DNA of 64,000 nucleotides from assembly GCA_964418325.1 (NCBI GenBank), contig CAYQLC010000007.1:1-64000 (forward strand), in the 5' to 3' direction. The notes beneath the pieces were generated by a model. That model saw only the letters and a list, made by a program, of their open reading frames with translations. It ran no database searches and was not told the DNA's origin. Within the stretch, counting starts at the first letter, position 1. Each line of letters starts with the position of its first letter. This stretch comes from IMCC26077 sp964418325. Its GTDB lineage: Bacteria > Actinomycetota > Actinomycetes > Nanopelagicales > Nanopelagicaceae. This document shows, in pieces, positions 16,002 to 25,647 of the stretch. Position numbers and translations under genes: made by a program.

Positions 16002-18611
16002 ATGTCCACGCGCGAATCACGAACGCTACTGCTCTTGGATGGACATTCACTGGCATATCGAGCTTTTCATGCCCTTCCGCTGGAGAACTTCACTACCTCT
16101 AGCGGGCAACCAACCAATGCTTTGTATGGGTTTACTTCAATGCTTTTAAATTTATTGCGGGACTTGAATCCGACGCATATCGCCGTCGCATTCGATGTCT
16201 CACGTAAAACATTTCGAAGCGAGAAGTTCCCAGAATATAAAGCTACGCGCTCAAAGACTCCCGATGAGTTTCGTAGCCAGATGGCTTTGCTCCACGAGAT
16301 TATCGATGCGCTTGGTATCACTCATATAGAGCGTGAGGGGTACGAGGCGGACGATGTCATCGCAACCCTGGCGAAACAAGCTGTCCGAGAGGGTTTTCAC
16401 GTAGAGATTTGTTCTGGCGATCGAGATTCATTCCAGTTGGTCTCAGCAGCGGTCACTGTTCTCTACCCCAAGAAAGGGGTAAGCGAACTTGCCGCCATGA
16501 CTCCAGATGCAGTTTTCGAGAAGTATGGATTGACCCCCACCCAGTATCCAGATTTCGCTGCTTTGCGCGGGGATCCAAGTGACAACCTTCCTTCGGTCCC
16601 GGGAGTGGGCGAGAAGACTGCAACAAAATGGATTGCCGAATATGGATCGCTCTCGGCGCTGATCGCCAAGATAGATGAGGTGCCTGGGAAAGTTGGCGCA
16701 GCTCTGCGCGAGCACATTCCGCAAGTGCTCCTGAACCGTGAGCTGACTCAGCTAGATAGCGATGTTCCACTATCTCGAGGTCCATTGGATCTAGCACGAA
16801 GAGAGATCGATTACGTGAAAATCGGGGAGCTCTTTGATGTGCTTGAGTTTCGAACTCTCAAATCTCGATTACCAAAAGCTCCGATTCAAGTTTCCTCAGC
16901 TCGAATTGAGAGGGAATTTGAAGAGTCAGGATCTTTAACGCAACTTGATGACAAGAGTCTCACAGCGATATACACCAGAGGCGATCACTCTCATTTTGGC
17001 GTTGCACAGCAAGATTTTGCTTTCCTGGTTAGCCGAGCCGAGCTTCTGCCATGGTTGCAAAAATCTTCGGGGCCAAAAGTTTTCTTCGATGGCAAAGCGC
17101 TCTTGCGTGAAGCAGGGAGCGATGTGGCTGGTATCCATGGTGACGTGGCGCTGATGGCCTATCTACTTAACCCCGGAGCGCGAGCACCAGAATTAAGTGA
17201 GGTGGCTGCAAAGTACCTTCACAAATCCATCTCAGTCTCGTCAAGCAACACTGATGAGCAGATGAATGACCTAGAACTTGACTTCACCGCTAATTCCGAA
17301 ATTTCTCAGGGGGTTTTGGCTGAGCATGCGCGGTATCTTCTCGAGCTTTATCCGATTTTGCGGAGAGAGTGCAGCGCTGCAGGACTGGAAAAAGTTTTGG
17401 AGGAGATTGAATTACCTACTCTCGCATTGCTGGCGCGAATGGAGTCTTTGGGGATTGCCATCGCTGAGAATGATGCCGAAGCGCTCGAAGAGTACTTTCA
17501 TAATCAGGCTGATCTTGCAGCCAAAAGTGCTTTCGCCTCAGTTGGGCACGAATTCAACCTAGCTTCTCCCAAACAACTTCAAGAGGTTTTATTCAACGAA
17601 TTGAATTTGCCCAAAACCAAGAAGATAAAAACTGGATACACCACAGACGCAGATGCACTTAATTGGTTGATGGAGACGACGCATCATCCAGTTCTCGAGT
17701 CGATTTTACGATCAAGAGATGTGAACAAGTTAAAGAGCGTGGTCGAGGGGCTTCGTCGCGCCGTAGCGAGCGATGGTCGCATCCACACCACATTCCAGCA
17801 AATGGTGACCGCCACCGGTCGGCTCTCGTCAACAGAACCTAATTTGCAGAATATTCCAATCAGAACCGAAGAAGGAAGACGCATCAGAGATCTATTTGTT
17901 GCCGGAGAAGGTTTTGAATCTCTAATGACTGCAGATTACAGTCAAATCGAATTGCGCATCATGGCCCATCTCTCGGATGACACGGCCCTCTTGGATGCGT
18001 TTGTTCAAGGAGAAGATTTACACACAACGGTCGGCGCCGAAGTTTTTGGCGTCAAAGCAAATGAAGTAGATGCTGAGATGCGCAGAACTGTTAAAGCAAT
18101 GTCCTATGGCTTAGCTTATGGACTCTCGGCATTTGGTCTAAGTCAGCAACTCGATATTTCTCCAAGCCAAGCTCAAGAGCTAATGAATAAATATTTCACG
18201 CGTTTTGGTGGTATTCGTCGATACTTAGAATCCGTCGTGATAGAGGCGCGTAAGAATGGCTTTACTGAGACCATTTTTGGTAGAAAGCGTTACCTACCTG
18301 ATTTGCACAGTGATAATCGAATGCGGCGTGAAATGGCAGAGCGAATGGCGCTCAACGCTCCGATTCAAGGTAGCGCTGCTGACATTATGAAGATTGCGAT
18401 GCTTGCCGTAGACACTGAATTACAAAAGCGAGAGTTGCGTTCTCGAATCCTGCTGCAAGTTCATGATGAATTGGTTCTTGAGATTGCTCCGGGTGAGGCG
18501 AATGAGGTTGAAGACCTCGTACGTGCGCAGATGGGTAGCGCCTATCCGCTAAAAGCCCCACTTTCAGTCAATATCGGTATCGGTGCAACCTGGGATAGCG
18601 CCGCCCATTAA
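16002..18611 (+). CDS. polA: DNA polymerase I
   Basis: Pol I fills gaps and removes primers, and patches UvrABC excisions. The 869-residue protein has an N-terminal 5' nuclease (LLLLDGHSLAYRAF, YEADDVIATLA, LRGDPSDNLPSVPGVGEKTA). A middle region lacks recognisable 3'-5' exonuclease catalytic motifs. The polymerase has motif A MTADYSQIELRIMAHLS, an O-helix with RRTVKAMSYGLAYGLSAFG, and motif C LLQVHDELVLEI. Tyr702 occupies the position of E. coli Phe762. The start at 16002 is chosen because the 19 extra upstream residues are not family-like and a leaderless -10 box sits just before it. Confidence 0.96.
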   Translation: MSTRESRTLLLLDGHSLAYRAFHALPLENFTTSSGQPTNALYGFTSMLLNLLRDLNPTHIAVAFDVSRKTFRSEKFPEYKATRSKTPDEFRSQMALLHEIIDALGITHIEREGYEADDVIATLAKQAVREGFHVEICSGDRDSFQLVSAAVTVLYPKKGVSELAAMTPDAVFEKYGLTPTQYPDFAALRGDPSDNLPSVPGVGEKTATKWIAEYGSLSALIAKIDEVPGKVGAALREHIPQVLLNRELTQLDSDVPLSRGPLDLARREIDYVKIGELFDVLEFRTLKSRLPKAPIQVSSARIEREFEESGSLTQLDDKSLTAIYTRGDHSHFGVAQQDFAFLVSRAELLPWLQKSSGPKVFFDGKALLREAGSDVAGIHGDVALMAYLLNPGARAPELSEVAAKYLHKSISVSSSNTDEQMNDLELDFTANSEISQGVLAEHARYLLELYPILRRECSAAGLEKVLEEIELPTLALLARMESLGIAIAENDAEALEEYFHNQADLAAKSAFASVGHEFNLASPKQLQEVLFNELNLPKTKKIKTGYTTDADALNWLMETTHHPVLESILRSRDVNKLKSVVEGLRRAVASDGRIHTTFQQMVTATGRLSSTEPNLQNIPIRTEEGRRIRDLFVAGEGFESLMTADYSQIELRIMAHLSDDTALLDAFVQGEDLHTTVGAEVFGVKANEVDAEMRRTVKAMSYGLAYGLSAFGLSQQLDISPSQAQELMNKYFTRFGGIRRYLESVVIEARKNGFTETIFGRKRYLPDLHSDNRMRREMAERMALNAPIQGSAADIMKIAMLAVDTELQKRELRSRILLQVHDELVLEIAPGEANEVEDLVRAQMGSAYPLKAPLSVNIGIGATWDSAAH

Positions 18612-18642
18612 TAGCGCCCTTCAATAGAGGGAATGGACGAAA

Positions 18643-18672
18643 TTGACCCCATTGGGTACCCCCGCGTAGCCT
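18643..18672 (+). promoter_or_regulatory. Promoter for rpsA
   Basis: TTGACC (18643-18648) and TAGCCT (18667-18672) are separated by 18 bp. Transcription would start near 18679, leaving a leader of about 70 nt. The box sequences and spacing closely match the rRNA promoter at 63744-63773. Confidence 0.65.
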
Positions 18673-18691
18673 TCTCCAGTTCCGGCGAACC

Positions 18692-18722
18692 CCGCATGGA
18701 ATGCGGCTCAAAGTCTGAGCCG
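18692..18722 (+). promoter_or_regulatory. Two mutually exclusive hairpins in the rpsA leader
   Basis: CCGCAT (18692-18697) pairs perfectly with ATGCGG (18701-18706). CGGCTCA (18704-18710) pairs perfectly with TGAGCCG (18716-18722). The stems share bases 18704-18706, so both cannot form fully. S1 is known to regulate its own translation in E. coli, so a switch of this kind before rpsA is plausible, but the function is inferred. Confidence 0.45.
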
Positions 18723-18751
18723 GACCTACGATCCACTACCTACGGAGCACC

Positions 18752-20062
18752 TTGAGTATCGCAGTTAACGACATCGGAACCGCGGCAGATTTCCTGGCCG
18801 CCATCGAAGGAACAATCAAGAATTTTAATGACGGAGATCTCGTCGAAGGAATAATCGTCCAAGTTGATCGTGACGAAGTACTCGTTGATATCGGATATAA
18901 AACTGAAGGTGTGATTCCTTCTCGTGAGCTTTCTATTCGCCATGATGTAGATCCCAGCGAGCTAGTCAAAGTTGGCGAACGCATCGAAGCGCTGGTGCTC
19001 ACTAAGGAAGATAAAGAGGGTCGCCTAATTCTCTCCAAGAAGCGCGCACAATATGAACGCGCATGGGGAACTATCGAGGGAATGAAAGAACGCGACGAAG
19101 TTGTTAAGGGACTTGTCATTGAAGTTGTGAAGGGTGGTCTCATCGTAGACATTGGTCTTCGAGGATTTCTTCCAGCATCGCTTGTCGAAATGCGCAGAGT
19201 TCGCGACCTCACTCCTTACATCGGTAAAGAGATTGAAGCTCGTATCATCGAACTCGATAAGAATCGGAATAACGTCGTGCTCTCGCGTCGAGCATTCCTC
19301 GAGCAATCACAATCTGAGAGTCGAACTACATTCCTTAATCAACTCCAGAAGGGTCAAGTACGAACTGGAGTCATCTCCTCAATCGTGAACTTTGGCGCCT
19401 TCGTAGATCTTGGTGGAGTCGATGGATTGGTGCATGTCAGCGAGCTCTCTTGGAAGCACATTGATCATCCAAACGAGGTAGTCGAAGTGGGCATGCCTGT
19501 GACTGTTGAAGTTCTCGAAGTTGATTTCGAGCGTGAGCGAGTCTCGCTCTCTCTAAAGGCAACCCAAGAGGACCCTTGGCAGGCATTTGCTCGTACACAC
19601 ACCATTGGTCAAGTGACCTCAGGTAAGGTCACCAAACTCGTTCCGTTCGGCGCATTTGTTCGCGTTTATGAGGGAATAGAGGGGCTCATTCACATCTCAG
19701 AGTTAGCAGAGCGCCATGTAGAGATTCCTGAGCAGGTGGTTCGTGTTGATGACGAGATTATGGTCAAGATCATCGATATCGATTTGGAACGACGTCGCGT
19801 CTCACTCTCTTTGAAGCAGGCGAACGAGGGTCACGAAGTCGAGGTCGAGGCATTCGATCCGACTCAATATGGAATGCCAGCTCGTTACGATGAGAATGGC
19901 AATTTCATTTACCCTGAAGGTTTCGATCCTGATACTCAAGAGTGGAAGCCCGGCTTTGAAGCTGCTCGCGAAGAGTGGGAGCGTCAATATGCAGAGGCGC
20001 AAGCGCGTTTCTTGGCCCATCGCAAGCAACGCGAAGAGGCGAAGGCTGCTGAGCAAGGTTAA
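18752..20062 (+). CDS. rpsA: 30S ribosomal protein S1
   Basis: S1 binds mRNA and helps load it on the 30S subunit. The 436-residue protein has four S1 (OB-fold) repeats at about 28-97, 115-180, 200-270 and 285-355, the usual actinobacterial number rather than the six of E. coli. The third repeat, VRTGVISSIVNFGAFVDLGG, is the most canonical. The C-terminal tail is acidic and charged. The start codon is TTG with GGAG 4 bases upstream. No ATG in frame gives the conserved N-terminus. coaE follows after 40 bp. Confidence 0.96.
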   Translation: MSIAVNDIGTAADFLAAIEGTIKNFNDGDLVEGIIVQVDRDEVLVDIGYKTEGVIPSRELSIRHDVDPSELVKVGERIEALVLTKEDKEGRLILSKKRAQYERAWGTIEGMKERDEVVKGLVIEVVKGGLIVDIGLRGFLPASLVEMRRVRDLTPYIGKEIEARIIELDKNRNNVVLSRRAFLEQSQSESRTTFLNQLQKGQVRTGVISSIVNFGAFVDLGGVDGLVHVSELSWKHIDHPNEVVEVGMPVTVEVLEVDFERERVSLSLKATQEDPWQAFARTHTIGQVTSGKVTKLVPFGAFVRVYEGIEGLIHISELAERHVEIPEQVVRVDDEIMVKIIDIDLERRRVSLSLKQANEGHEVEVEAFDPTQYGMPARYDENGNFIYPEGFDPDTQEWKPGFEAAREEWERQYAEAQARFLAHRKQREEAKAAEQG

Positions 20063-20102
20063 GTAATTCATAGAACCAACCGGATAAGAATCGGGTTAGC
20101 CG

Positions 20103-20702
20103 ATGTTGCTAATCGCTTTAACAGGGGGAATCGGAGCTGGTAAGTCCAGCGCCGGTTCCCTCTTAGCGCGTCTGGGTGCAGTGCATGTGAGCGCAGATCA
20201 AATTGCGCGCGACATCCTTGAGCGGGGCGAAGAAGGTTACAACCGCGTTCTGGCACATTTTGGTGATCAAATTCTTTTAAACGGTGAGATTGATCGAAAG
20301 AAATTAGCCGAGATTATCTTCCAAGATTCCACCGAGCGCGTTGCTCTTGAGGAGATCATGCACCCCTTGATCCAGAAGCGCTTTCGAGAAATTCAAAGTG
20401 AATTACCGATAGAGAGTGTATTGGTGTACGAAATTCCATTGCTCGCTGAGAATCCCACACGGATATCCGAGTTCGATTTGGTGCTCACAATTGAAACATC
20501 TGATGAGTTGCGTCGTCAGCGATTGCTTGATCGCGGTATGAGCGAAGACCAAGCAACTGCACGTATCTCATCTCAAGCTAGCGATGAGGCGCGACGAAAG
20601 ATTGCTCATTATGTCATCGAAAATAATGGCAATAAAGAGGCCTTGTTACGGGCTCTTGAAGAATGGTGGGCCATCTTCGTCGCTCCTAAAATCTCAGATT
20701 AA
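20103..20702 (+). CDS. coaE: Dephospho-CoA kinase
   Basis: CoaE phosphorylates dephospho-CoA, the last step of coenzyme A synthesis. The 199-residue protein has the P-loop TGGIGAGKSSAG at residues 7-18, then VSADQIARDIL (substrate Asp), a central HPLIQKRFRE motif and a VYEIPLLAE segment as in the family. A coaE next to rpsA is a common actinobacterial arrangement. There is no obvious Shine-Dalgarno or TANNNT box at the correct distance, so it is probably read from rpsA. Confidence 0.95.
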   Translation: MLLIALTGGIGAGKSSAGSLLARLGAVHVSADQIARDILERGEEGYNRVLAHFGDQILLNGEIDRKKLAEIIFQDSTERVALEEIMHPLIQKRFREIQSELPIESVLVYEIPLLAENPTRISEFDLVLTIETSDELRRQRLLDRGMSEDQATARISSQASDEARRKIAHYVIENNGNKEALLRALEEWWAIFVAPKISD

Positions 20703-20704
20703 GT

Positions 20705-20710
20705 TACGGT
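20705..20710 (+). promoter_or_regulatory. -10 box of a leaderless promoter for uvrBAC
   Basis: TACGGT (TANNNT) is 6 bases before the uvrB ATG at 20717, in the 14-bp gap after coaE. No Shine-Dalgarno is present. I saw no LexA/SOS-type palindrome here. Confidence 0.45.
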
Positions 20711-20716
20711 TATTCC

Positions 20717-22795
20717 ATGCGTCCAGAGCTCCGAGAAAAGTTACCCAAGACGGGTCGACCATTTCAGGTTGTCAGTGACTACCAACCAGCTGGCGATCAA
20801 CCGCAGGCCATTTCGGAGTTGGCAACTCGTTTAGCTTCAGGAGAGCCTGATGTCGTGCTCCTTGGTGCAACCGGAACGGGAAAATCCGCCACGTCCGCAT
20901 GGCTAATCGAAAGATTACAACGACCCACCTTGGTCTTGGCGCCAAATAAGACACTTGCTGCACAGTTGACTCATGAGTTCCGAGAGTTACTTCCCAATAA
21001 TGCAGTGGAGTATTTCGTCTCTTATTACGACTACTACCAACCCGAAGCGTATGTTCCGCAAACCGACACTTTTATCGAGAAGGACTCCTCCATAAATAAA
21101 GAGGTCGAGCGCTTGCGTTATTCAGCAACTCACTCGCTGCTGACTCGGCGAGATGTTGTGGTGGTCTCAACAGTCTCGTGTATCTATGGCTTGGGAACGC
21201 CGCAAGAGTATGTGGATGGAATGATTCCATTGCGGGTGGGGGAATCGATTGAGCGTACTGCGCTTCTTCGTAAATTTGTCTCGATTCAATACTCAAGAAA
21301 TGACACTGCATTCGAACGCGGAACTTTTCGGGTGCGTGGTGACACTATAGAAATTATTCCGGTATACCAAGAGACAGCGCTTCGTATCGAGATGTTTGGT
21401 GATGAAATTGAACGGTTGATCACCCTTCATCCTTTGACCGGAGAGGTATTGAGCGAAGAGCCGGAAGCCTTCATTTTTCCGGCTTCCCATTATTCAGCGA
21501 GCAAATCAACGATGGATCGAGCAATAGCAGCAATCGAAATGGAGCTTGCTGAGCAATTGGAGAAATTTGAGAAGAGTGGAAAGTTATTAGAGGCACAGCG
21601 GCTACGAATGCGCACCACTTTCGATATTGAGATGATTAGACAGCTGGGATTCTGTTCTGGAATTGAAAACTATTCACGACATATAGATGGGCGCGCTCCT
21701 GGTGCGCCACCAAACTGCCTTCTCGACTATTTTCCCGATGATTTTCTCTGCATCATTGACGAATCCCATGTAACAGTCCCGCAGATTGGGGCGATGTTTG
21801 AGGGAGATGCGTCTCGAAAGCGCACCTTGGTCGAGCATGGGTTTCGATTGCCGAGCGCTTTGGATAATCGCCCACTTAAGTGGAGTGAATTCCTCGAGCG
21901 GACGCCACAAAAAATGTACCTCTCGGCAACGCCAGGTAAGTATGAGTTGGGAATAGCTCCCCATGTGGTCGAGCAGGTAATTCGACCCACCGGATTAGTC
22001 GACCCTAAGGTCATCATCAAACCAATTAAGGGACAGATTGATGATCTCGTTCATCAGATTCGAGAGCGAGCCGATAAAAATGAGCGCGTGTTAGTAACAA
22101 CTTTGACCAAGAAAATGTCTGAGGATTTGACTGACTATTTGGTCGAACAAGGAATTGCTGTTCGCTATCTGCACTCCGAAGTAGATACGTTACGTCGGGT
22201 TGAACTTCTTCGCGAGCTTCGATTGGGAGAGTACGACGTTCTCGTTGGAATTAACTTACTTCGTGAAGGCTTAGATTTACCCGAAGTCTCTTTAGTTGCC
22301 ATTCTTGATGCAGATAAAGAGGGATTCTTGCGCTCTGCCACCTCGCTTATTCAGACTATTGGACGTGCCGCTCGAAACGTCTCTGGTGAAGTTCATATGT
22401 ATGCAGATAATCTCACCGATTCAATGGTGAAGGCTATCGATGAGACCAATCGCCGGCGTGAGAAGCAGGTGGCATACAACGTAGAGCATGGAGTAGACCC
22501 ACAACCATTGCGAAAGAAAATTGCAGATATCACCGATTCAATCTCAAAGGAAGAAGATGACTCCGAAAAGCTCATCGCTAGAGCAAGGCGCATTACCTCG
22601 ATGCCGGCAGTAGGTCAGAATGCAAGTCAACTTGGTAAATTACCTAAGGATGAACTCATTGGTTTGATTTCAGCGCTTACTGAGCAGATGCGAGCCAGCG
22701 CTGAAAATCTCCAATTTGAATTGGCTGCTAGATTGCGCGATGAGATCCATGAGTTAAAGCGCGAACTACGGGGAATGGAGGGCGCCGGAGCATGA
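20717..22795 (+). CDS. uvrB: Excinuclease ABC subunit B
   Basis: UvrB is the DNA-loaded helicase-like core of nucleotide excision repair. The 692-residue protein has Walker A (LLGATGTGKSAT), the damage-probing beta-hairpin region (YFVSYYDYYQPEAYVP), the DEAD-like IDESHVTVPQ, SATPG, helicase motifs V and VI (LREGLDLPEV, QTIGRAARN), and a C-terminal UVR motif (FELAARLRDEIHELKREL) that contacts UvrC. uvrA begins in an ATGA overlap at its stop, so the three subunits are made from one coupled operon. Confidence 0.98.
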   Translation: MRPELREKLPKTGRPFQVVSDYQPAGDQPQAISELATRLASGEPDVVLLGATGTGKSATSAWLIERLQRPTLVLAPNKTLAAQLTHEFRELLPNNAVEYFVSYYDYYQPEAYVPQTDTFIEKDSSINKEVERLRYSATHSLLTRRDVVVVSTVSCIYGLGTPQEYVDGMIPLRVGESIERTALLRKFVSIQYSRNDTAFERGTFRVRGDTIEIIPVYQETALRIEMFGDEIERLITLHPLTGEVLSEEPEAFIFPASHYSASKSTMDRAIAAIEMELAEQLEKFEKSGKLLEAQRLRMRTTFDIEMIRQLGFCSGIENYSRHIDGRAPGAPPNCLLDYFPDDFLCIIDESHVTVPQIGAMFEGDASRKRTLVEHGFRLPSALDNRPLKWSEFLERTPQKMYLSATPGKYELGIAPHVVEQVIRPTGLVDPKVIIKPIKGQIDDLVHQIRERADKNERVLVTTLTKKMSEDLTDYLVEQGIAVRYLHSEVDTLRRVELLRELRLGEYDVLVGINLLREGLDLPEVSLVAILDADKEGFLRSATSLIQTIGRAARNVSGEVHMYADNLTDSMVKAIDETNRRREKQVAYNVEHGVDPQPLRKKIADITDSISKEEDDSEKLIARARRITSMPAVGQNASQLGKLPKDELIGLISALTEQMRASAENLQFELAARLRDEIHELKRELRGMEGAGA

Positions 22796-25647
22796 AAGAA
22801 CGCTTAATTGTTCGAGGTGCTCGCGAACATAACCTTAAAGATATCTCTATTGACCTACCGCGTAATGCGCTAATCGTTTTTACAGGATTGTCGGGTTCAG
22901 GAAAATCCAGTCTTGCTTTTGACACTATTTTTGCTGAAGGCCAACGGCGTTATGTCGAGTCTCTATCGGCATATGCTCGACAATTTCTGGGACAACTTGA
23001 TAAGCCTGATGTTGATTTCATAGAGGGTCTCTCACCGGCAGTATCAATCGACCAGAAATCGACTAATCGCAACCCACGTTCCACTGTAGGCACGATTACC
23101 GAGGTATATGACTATTTCCGCCTCCTTTATGCGCGAGCAGGTAAGGCGCACTGCCCTAAGTGCGGAGATCCAGTCGCTCGCCAATCAGCGCAACAGATAG
23201 TGGATCAGATACTTACCCTTCCAGAAGCGACCAAGTTTCATGTTCTCGCCCCAGTTGTTCGCGAGCGCAAAGGAGAATTCCTTGATCTGTGGAAGGACTT
23301 CACTACCCAAGGTTTTGCCCGGGTTCGAGTAGATGGCGTGGTGTACGGACTTGATGAGGTGCCAAAGCTCAAAAAACAAGAGAAACACACAATCGAAGTT
23401 GTCGTAGATCGCCTTACCGCAAAGAGCAGCGGCAAACAGCGACTTACTGATTCCATCGAAACTGCACTGCGGCTGGGCAACGGAATTGTTACGTTGGATT
23501 TTATCGAACGAGATGAGAAAGCAGCTGATCGGGAACGAACTTTCAGCGAGAAGATGGCATGTATGAAATGTGGCATCTCCATTGAAGAGCTGGAGCCACG
23601 CTCTTTCTCATTCAACTCGCCCTTTGGCGCCTGCGGAGAGTGCACAGGTATTGGCACGAAGCTTGAAGTAGATATGGAGCTAATTGTTCCTGATGATTCA
23701 TTAAGCATCTATGAGGGCGCAATTGCTCCGTGGTCAATGGGCTCGAGCTCCGAGTATTTTTTGCGATTATTAGAAGCGCTCTCTAAGGACATGAACTTCT
23801 CCCTTGACACGCCATGGAAAAAATTGGGCGTGAAGGTAAAGGATGCGATTCTCAATGGATACGAATACGAAGTGCACGTTAAATATAAGAATCGTTATGG
23901 CCGCGCTCGTCAATACAGCACCGGTTTTGAAGGTGTGGTTCCATTTCTTGAGCGTCGACATGGGGAGACTGAGAGCGAGTTCAGTCGAGATCGATACGAG
24001 GCTTTCATGCGAGAGACGCCATGTCCGGCATGTAAAGGGGCGCGCCTTAAAGATGAAATTCTGGCGGTCACATTAGGTGGATTGAATATCGCTGAGCTTT
24101 GTGCGCTCTCAATATCTGAGTGCGCTGCATTCATTAGCAAACTCTCACTGAGCGCACGGGAGAAGAAGATTGCCGAGCGAGTTTTGAAAGAGGTCAATGC
24201 TCGGCTGGGCTTTCTTTTGGATGTTGGCTTGGATTACCTCTCGTTGGATCGCCCAGCAGCTACGCTCTCGGGTGGCGAAGCGCAACGAATTCGATTAGCT
24301 ACACAGATCGGTTCGGGTTTGGTAGGCGTCCTTTATGTGCTCGATGAACCCAGCATCGGTCTTCATCAACGTGATAACAGGCGCCTAATCGAGACGCTTA
24401 CTCGGTTACGCGATCTGGGGAATACCTTAATTGTCGTTGAGCATGATGAAGAGACGATTCGCACTGCCGACTGGATTGTTGACATAGGCCCCGGCGCCGG
24501 TGAGCATGGTGGGGAAGTGGTTGTCTCAGGACCGTATAAAGAATTAATCGCTAACAAAAATTCGATTACTGGCGCCTATCTCTCTGGAAGAAGAGAGATT
24601 GCAATCCCGGCGCTTCGCAGGCCTGTTGACCCGAAACGGAAAATTCAGATCAAAGGTGCCAAGGAAAATAACCTCAAGAATATCGATGTCGAAATTCCAC
24701 TGGGAACTTTTGTTGCTGTGACGGGAGTCAGTGGGTCGGGCAAGTCGACTCTTGTAAACGAGATTCTCTACAGTGTTTTAGCAAATAAATTAAATGGTGC
24801 CCGTATTGTCCCCGGTCGACATAAGACGATTACGGGAATAGATGCCTTAGACAAAGTAGTCCATGTCGATCAATCTCCGATCGGTAGAACTCCACGATCC
24901 AACCCTGCTACGTACACCGGAGTATTTGACAAGGTCCGCGGATTATTTGCCGAGACAGCTGAAGCAAAAATTCGGGGTTATCAACAAGGACGATTCTCAT
25001 TCAATGTAAAAGGTGGGCGTTGCGAGAATTGCTCTGGTGACGGCACTATCACTATCGAGATGAACTTCTTGCCCGACGTCTACGTTCCCTGTGAAGTCTG
25101 CCATGGCGCCAGGTATAACCGGGAGACTCTCGAGGTGCATTACAAGGGTAAGAACATCTCTGAAGTGCTTAACATGCCGATAGAACACGCCTATGAATTC
25201 TTTGAGAGTGTGCCCGCAATTGCGCGTTATCTCAAGACGCTCTGTGATGTTGGGCTGGGCTATGTTCGCTTAGGCCAATCGGCACCAACTCTCTCAGGAG
25301 GCGAGGCGCAGCGAGTGAAGCTTGCTACTGAACTTCAGAGACGCTCTACCGGTAGAACAATCTACGTGCTCGATGAACCAACCACAGGATTGCACTTCGA
25401 AGATGTCAGCAAATTGCTAGGGGTACTCAATCGTCTTGCAGATGGTGGCAACACCGTTGTAGTTATTGAACATAATCTTGATGTCATCAAGAGCGCCGAT
25501 TGGGTAATTGACCTAGGACCTGACGGAGGTTCTCGAGGGGGCACCGTCGTTGCTGAAGGTACTCCAGAAGCGGTGGCGAAGAATAAGAAGAGTTACACCG
25601 GCACCTTCTTGGCAGAGGTTCTTACTGGCGGCGGAAGTCGTGGCTAA
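22792..25647 (+). CDS. uvrA: Excinuclease ABC subunit A
   Basis: UvrA is the damage sensor, an ABC-type ATPase dimer. The 951-residue protein has two ABC modules: first P-loop GLSGSGKSSLAFD with signature LSGGEAQRIRLATQIGS, second P-loop GVSGSGKSTLVNE with signature LSGGEAQRVKLATEL. The zinc-binding cysteine sets are CPKC and CMKCG...CGEC in the first half and CENC...CEVC in the second. It overlaps uvrB by 4 bp and uvrC by 8 bp. Confidence 0.98.
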   Translation: MKERLIVRGAREHNLKDISIDLPRNALIVFTGLSGSGKSSLAFDTIFAEGQRRYVESLSAYARQFLGQLDKPDVDFIEGLSPAVSIDQKSTNRNPRSTVGTITEVYDYFRLLYARAGKAHCPKCGDPVARQSAQQIVDQILTLPEATKFHVLAPVVRERKGEFLDLWKDFTTQGFARVRVDGVVYGLDEVPKLKKQEKHTIEVVVDRLTAKSSGKQRLTDSIETALRLGNGIVTLDFIERDEKAADRERTFSEKMACMKCGISIEELEPRSFSFNSPFGACGECTGIGTKLEVDMELIVPDDSLSIYEGAIAPWSMGSSSEYFLRLLEALSKDMNFSLDTPWKKLGVKVKDAILNGYEYEVHVKYKNRYGRARQYSTGFEGVVPFLERRHGETESEFSRDRYEAFMRETPCPACKGARLKDEILAVTLGGLNIAELCALSISECAAFISKLSLSAREKKIAERVLKEVNARLGFLLDVGLDYLSLDRPAATLSGGEAQRIRLATQIGSGLVGVLYVLDEPSIGLHQRDNRRLIETLTRLRDLGNTLIVVEHDEETIRTADWIVDIGPGAGEHGGEVVVSGPYKELIANKNSITGAYLSGRREIAIPALRRPVDPKRKIQIKGAKENNLKNIDVEIPLGTFVAVTGVSGSGKSTLVNEILYSVLANKLNGARIVPGRHKTITGIDALDKVVHVDQSPIGRTPRSNPATYTGVFDKVRGLFAETAEAKIRGYQQGRFSFNVKGGRCENCSGDGTITIEMNFLPDVYVPCEVCHGARYNRETLEVHYKGKNISEVLNMPIEHAYEFFESVPAIARYLKTLCDVGLGYVRLGQSAPTLSGGEAQRVKLATELQRRSTGRTIYVLDEPTTGLHFEDVSKLLGVLNRLADGGNTVVVIEHNLDVIKSADWVIDLGPDGGSRGGTVVAEGTPEAVAKNKKSYTGTFLAEVLTGGGSRG

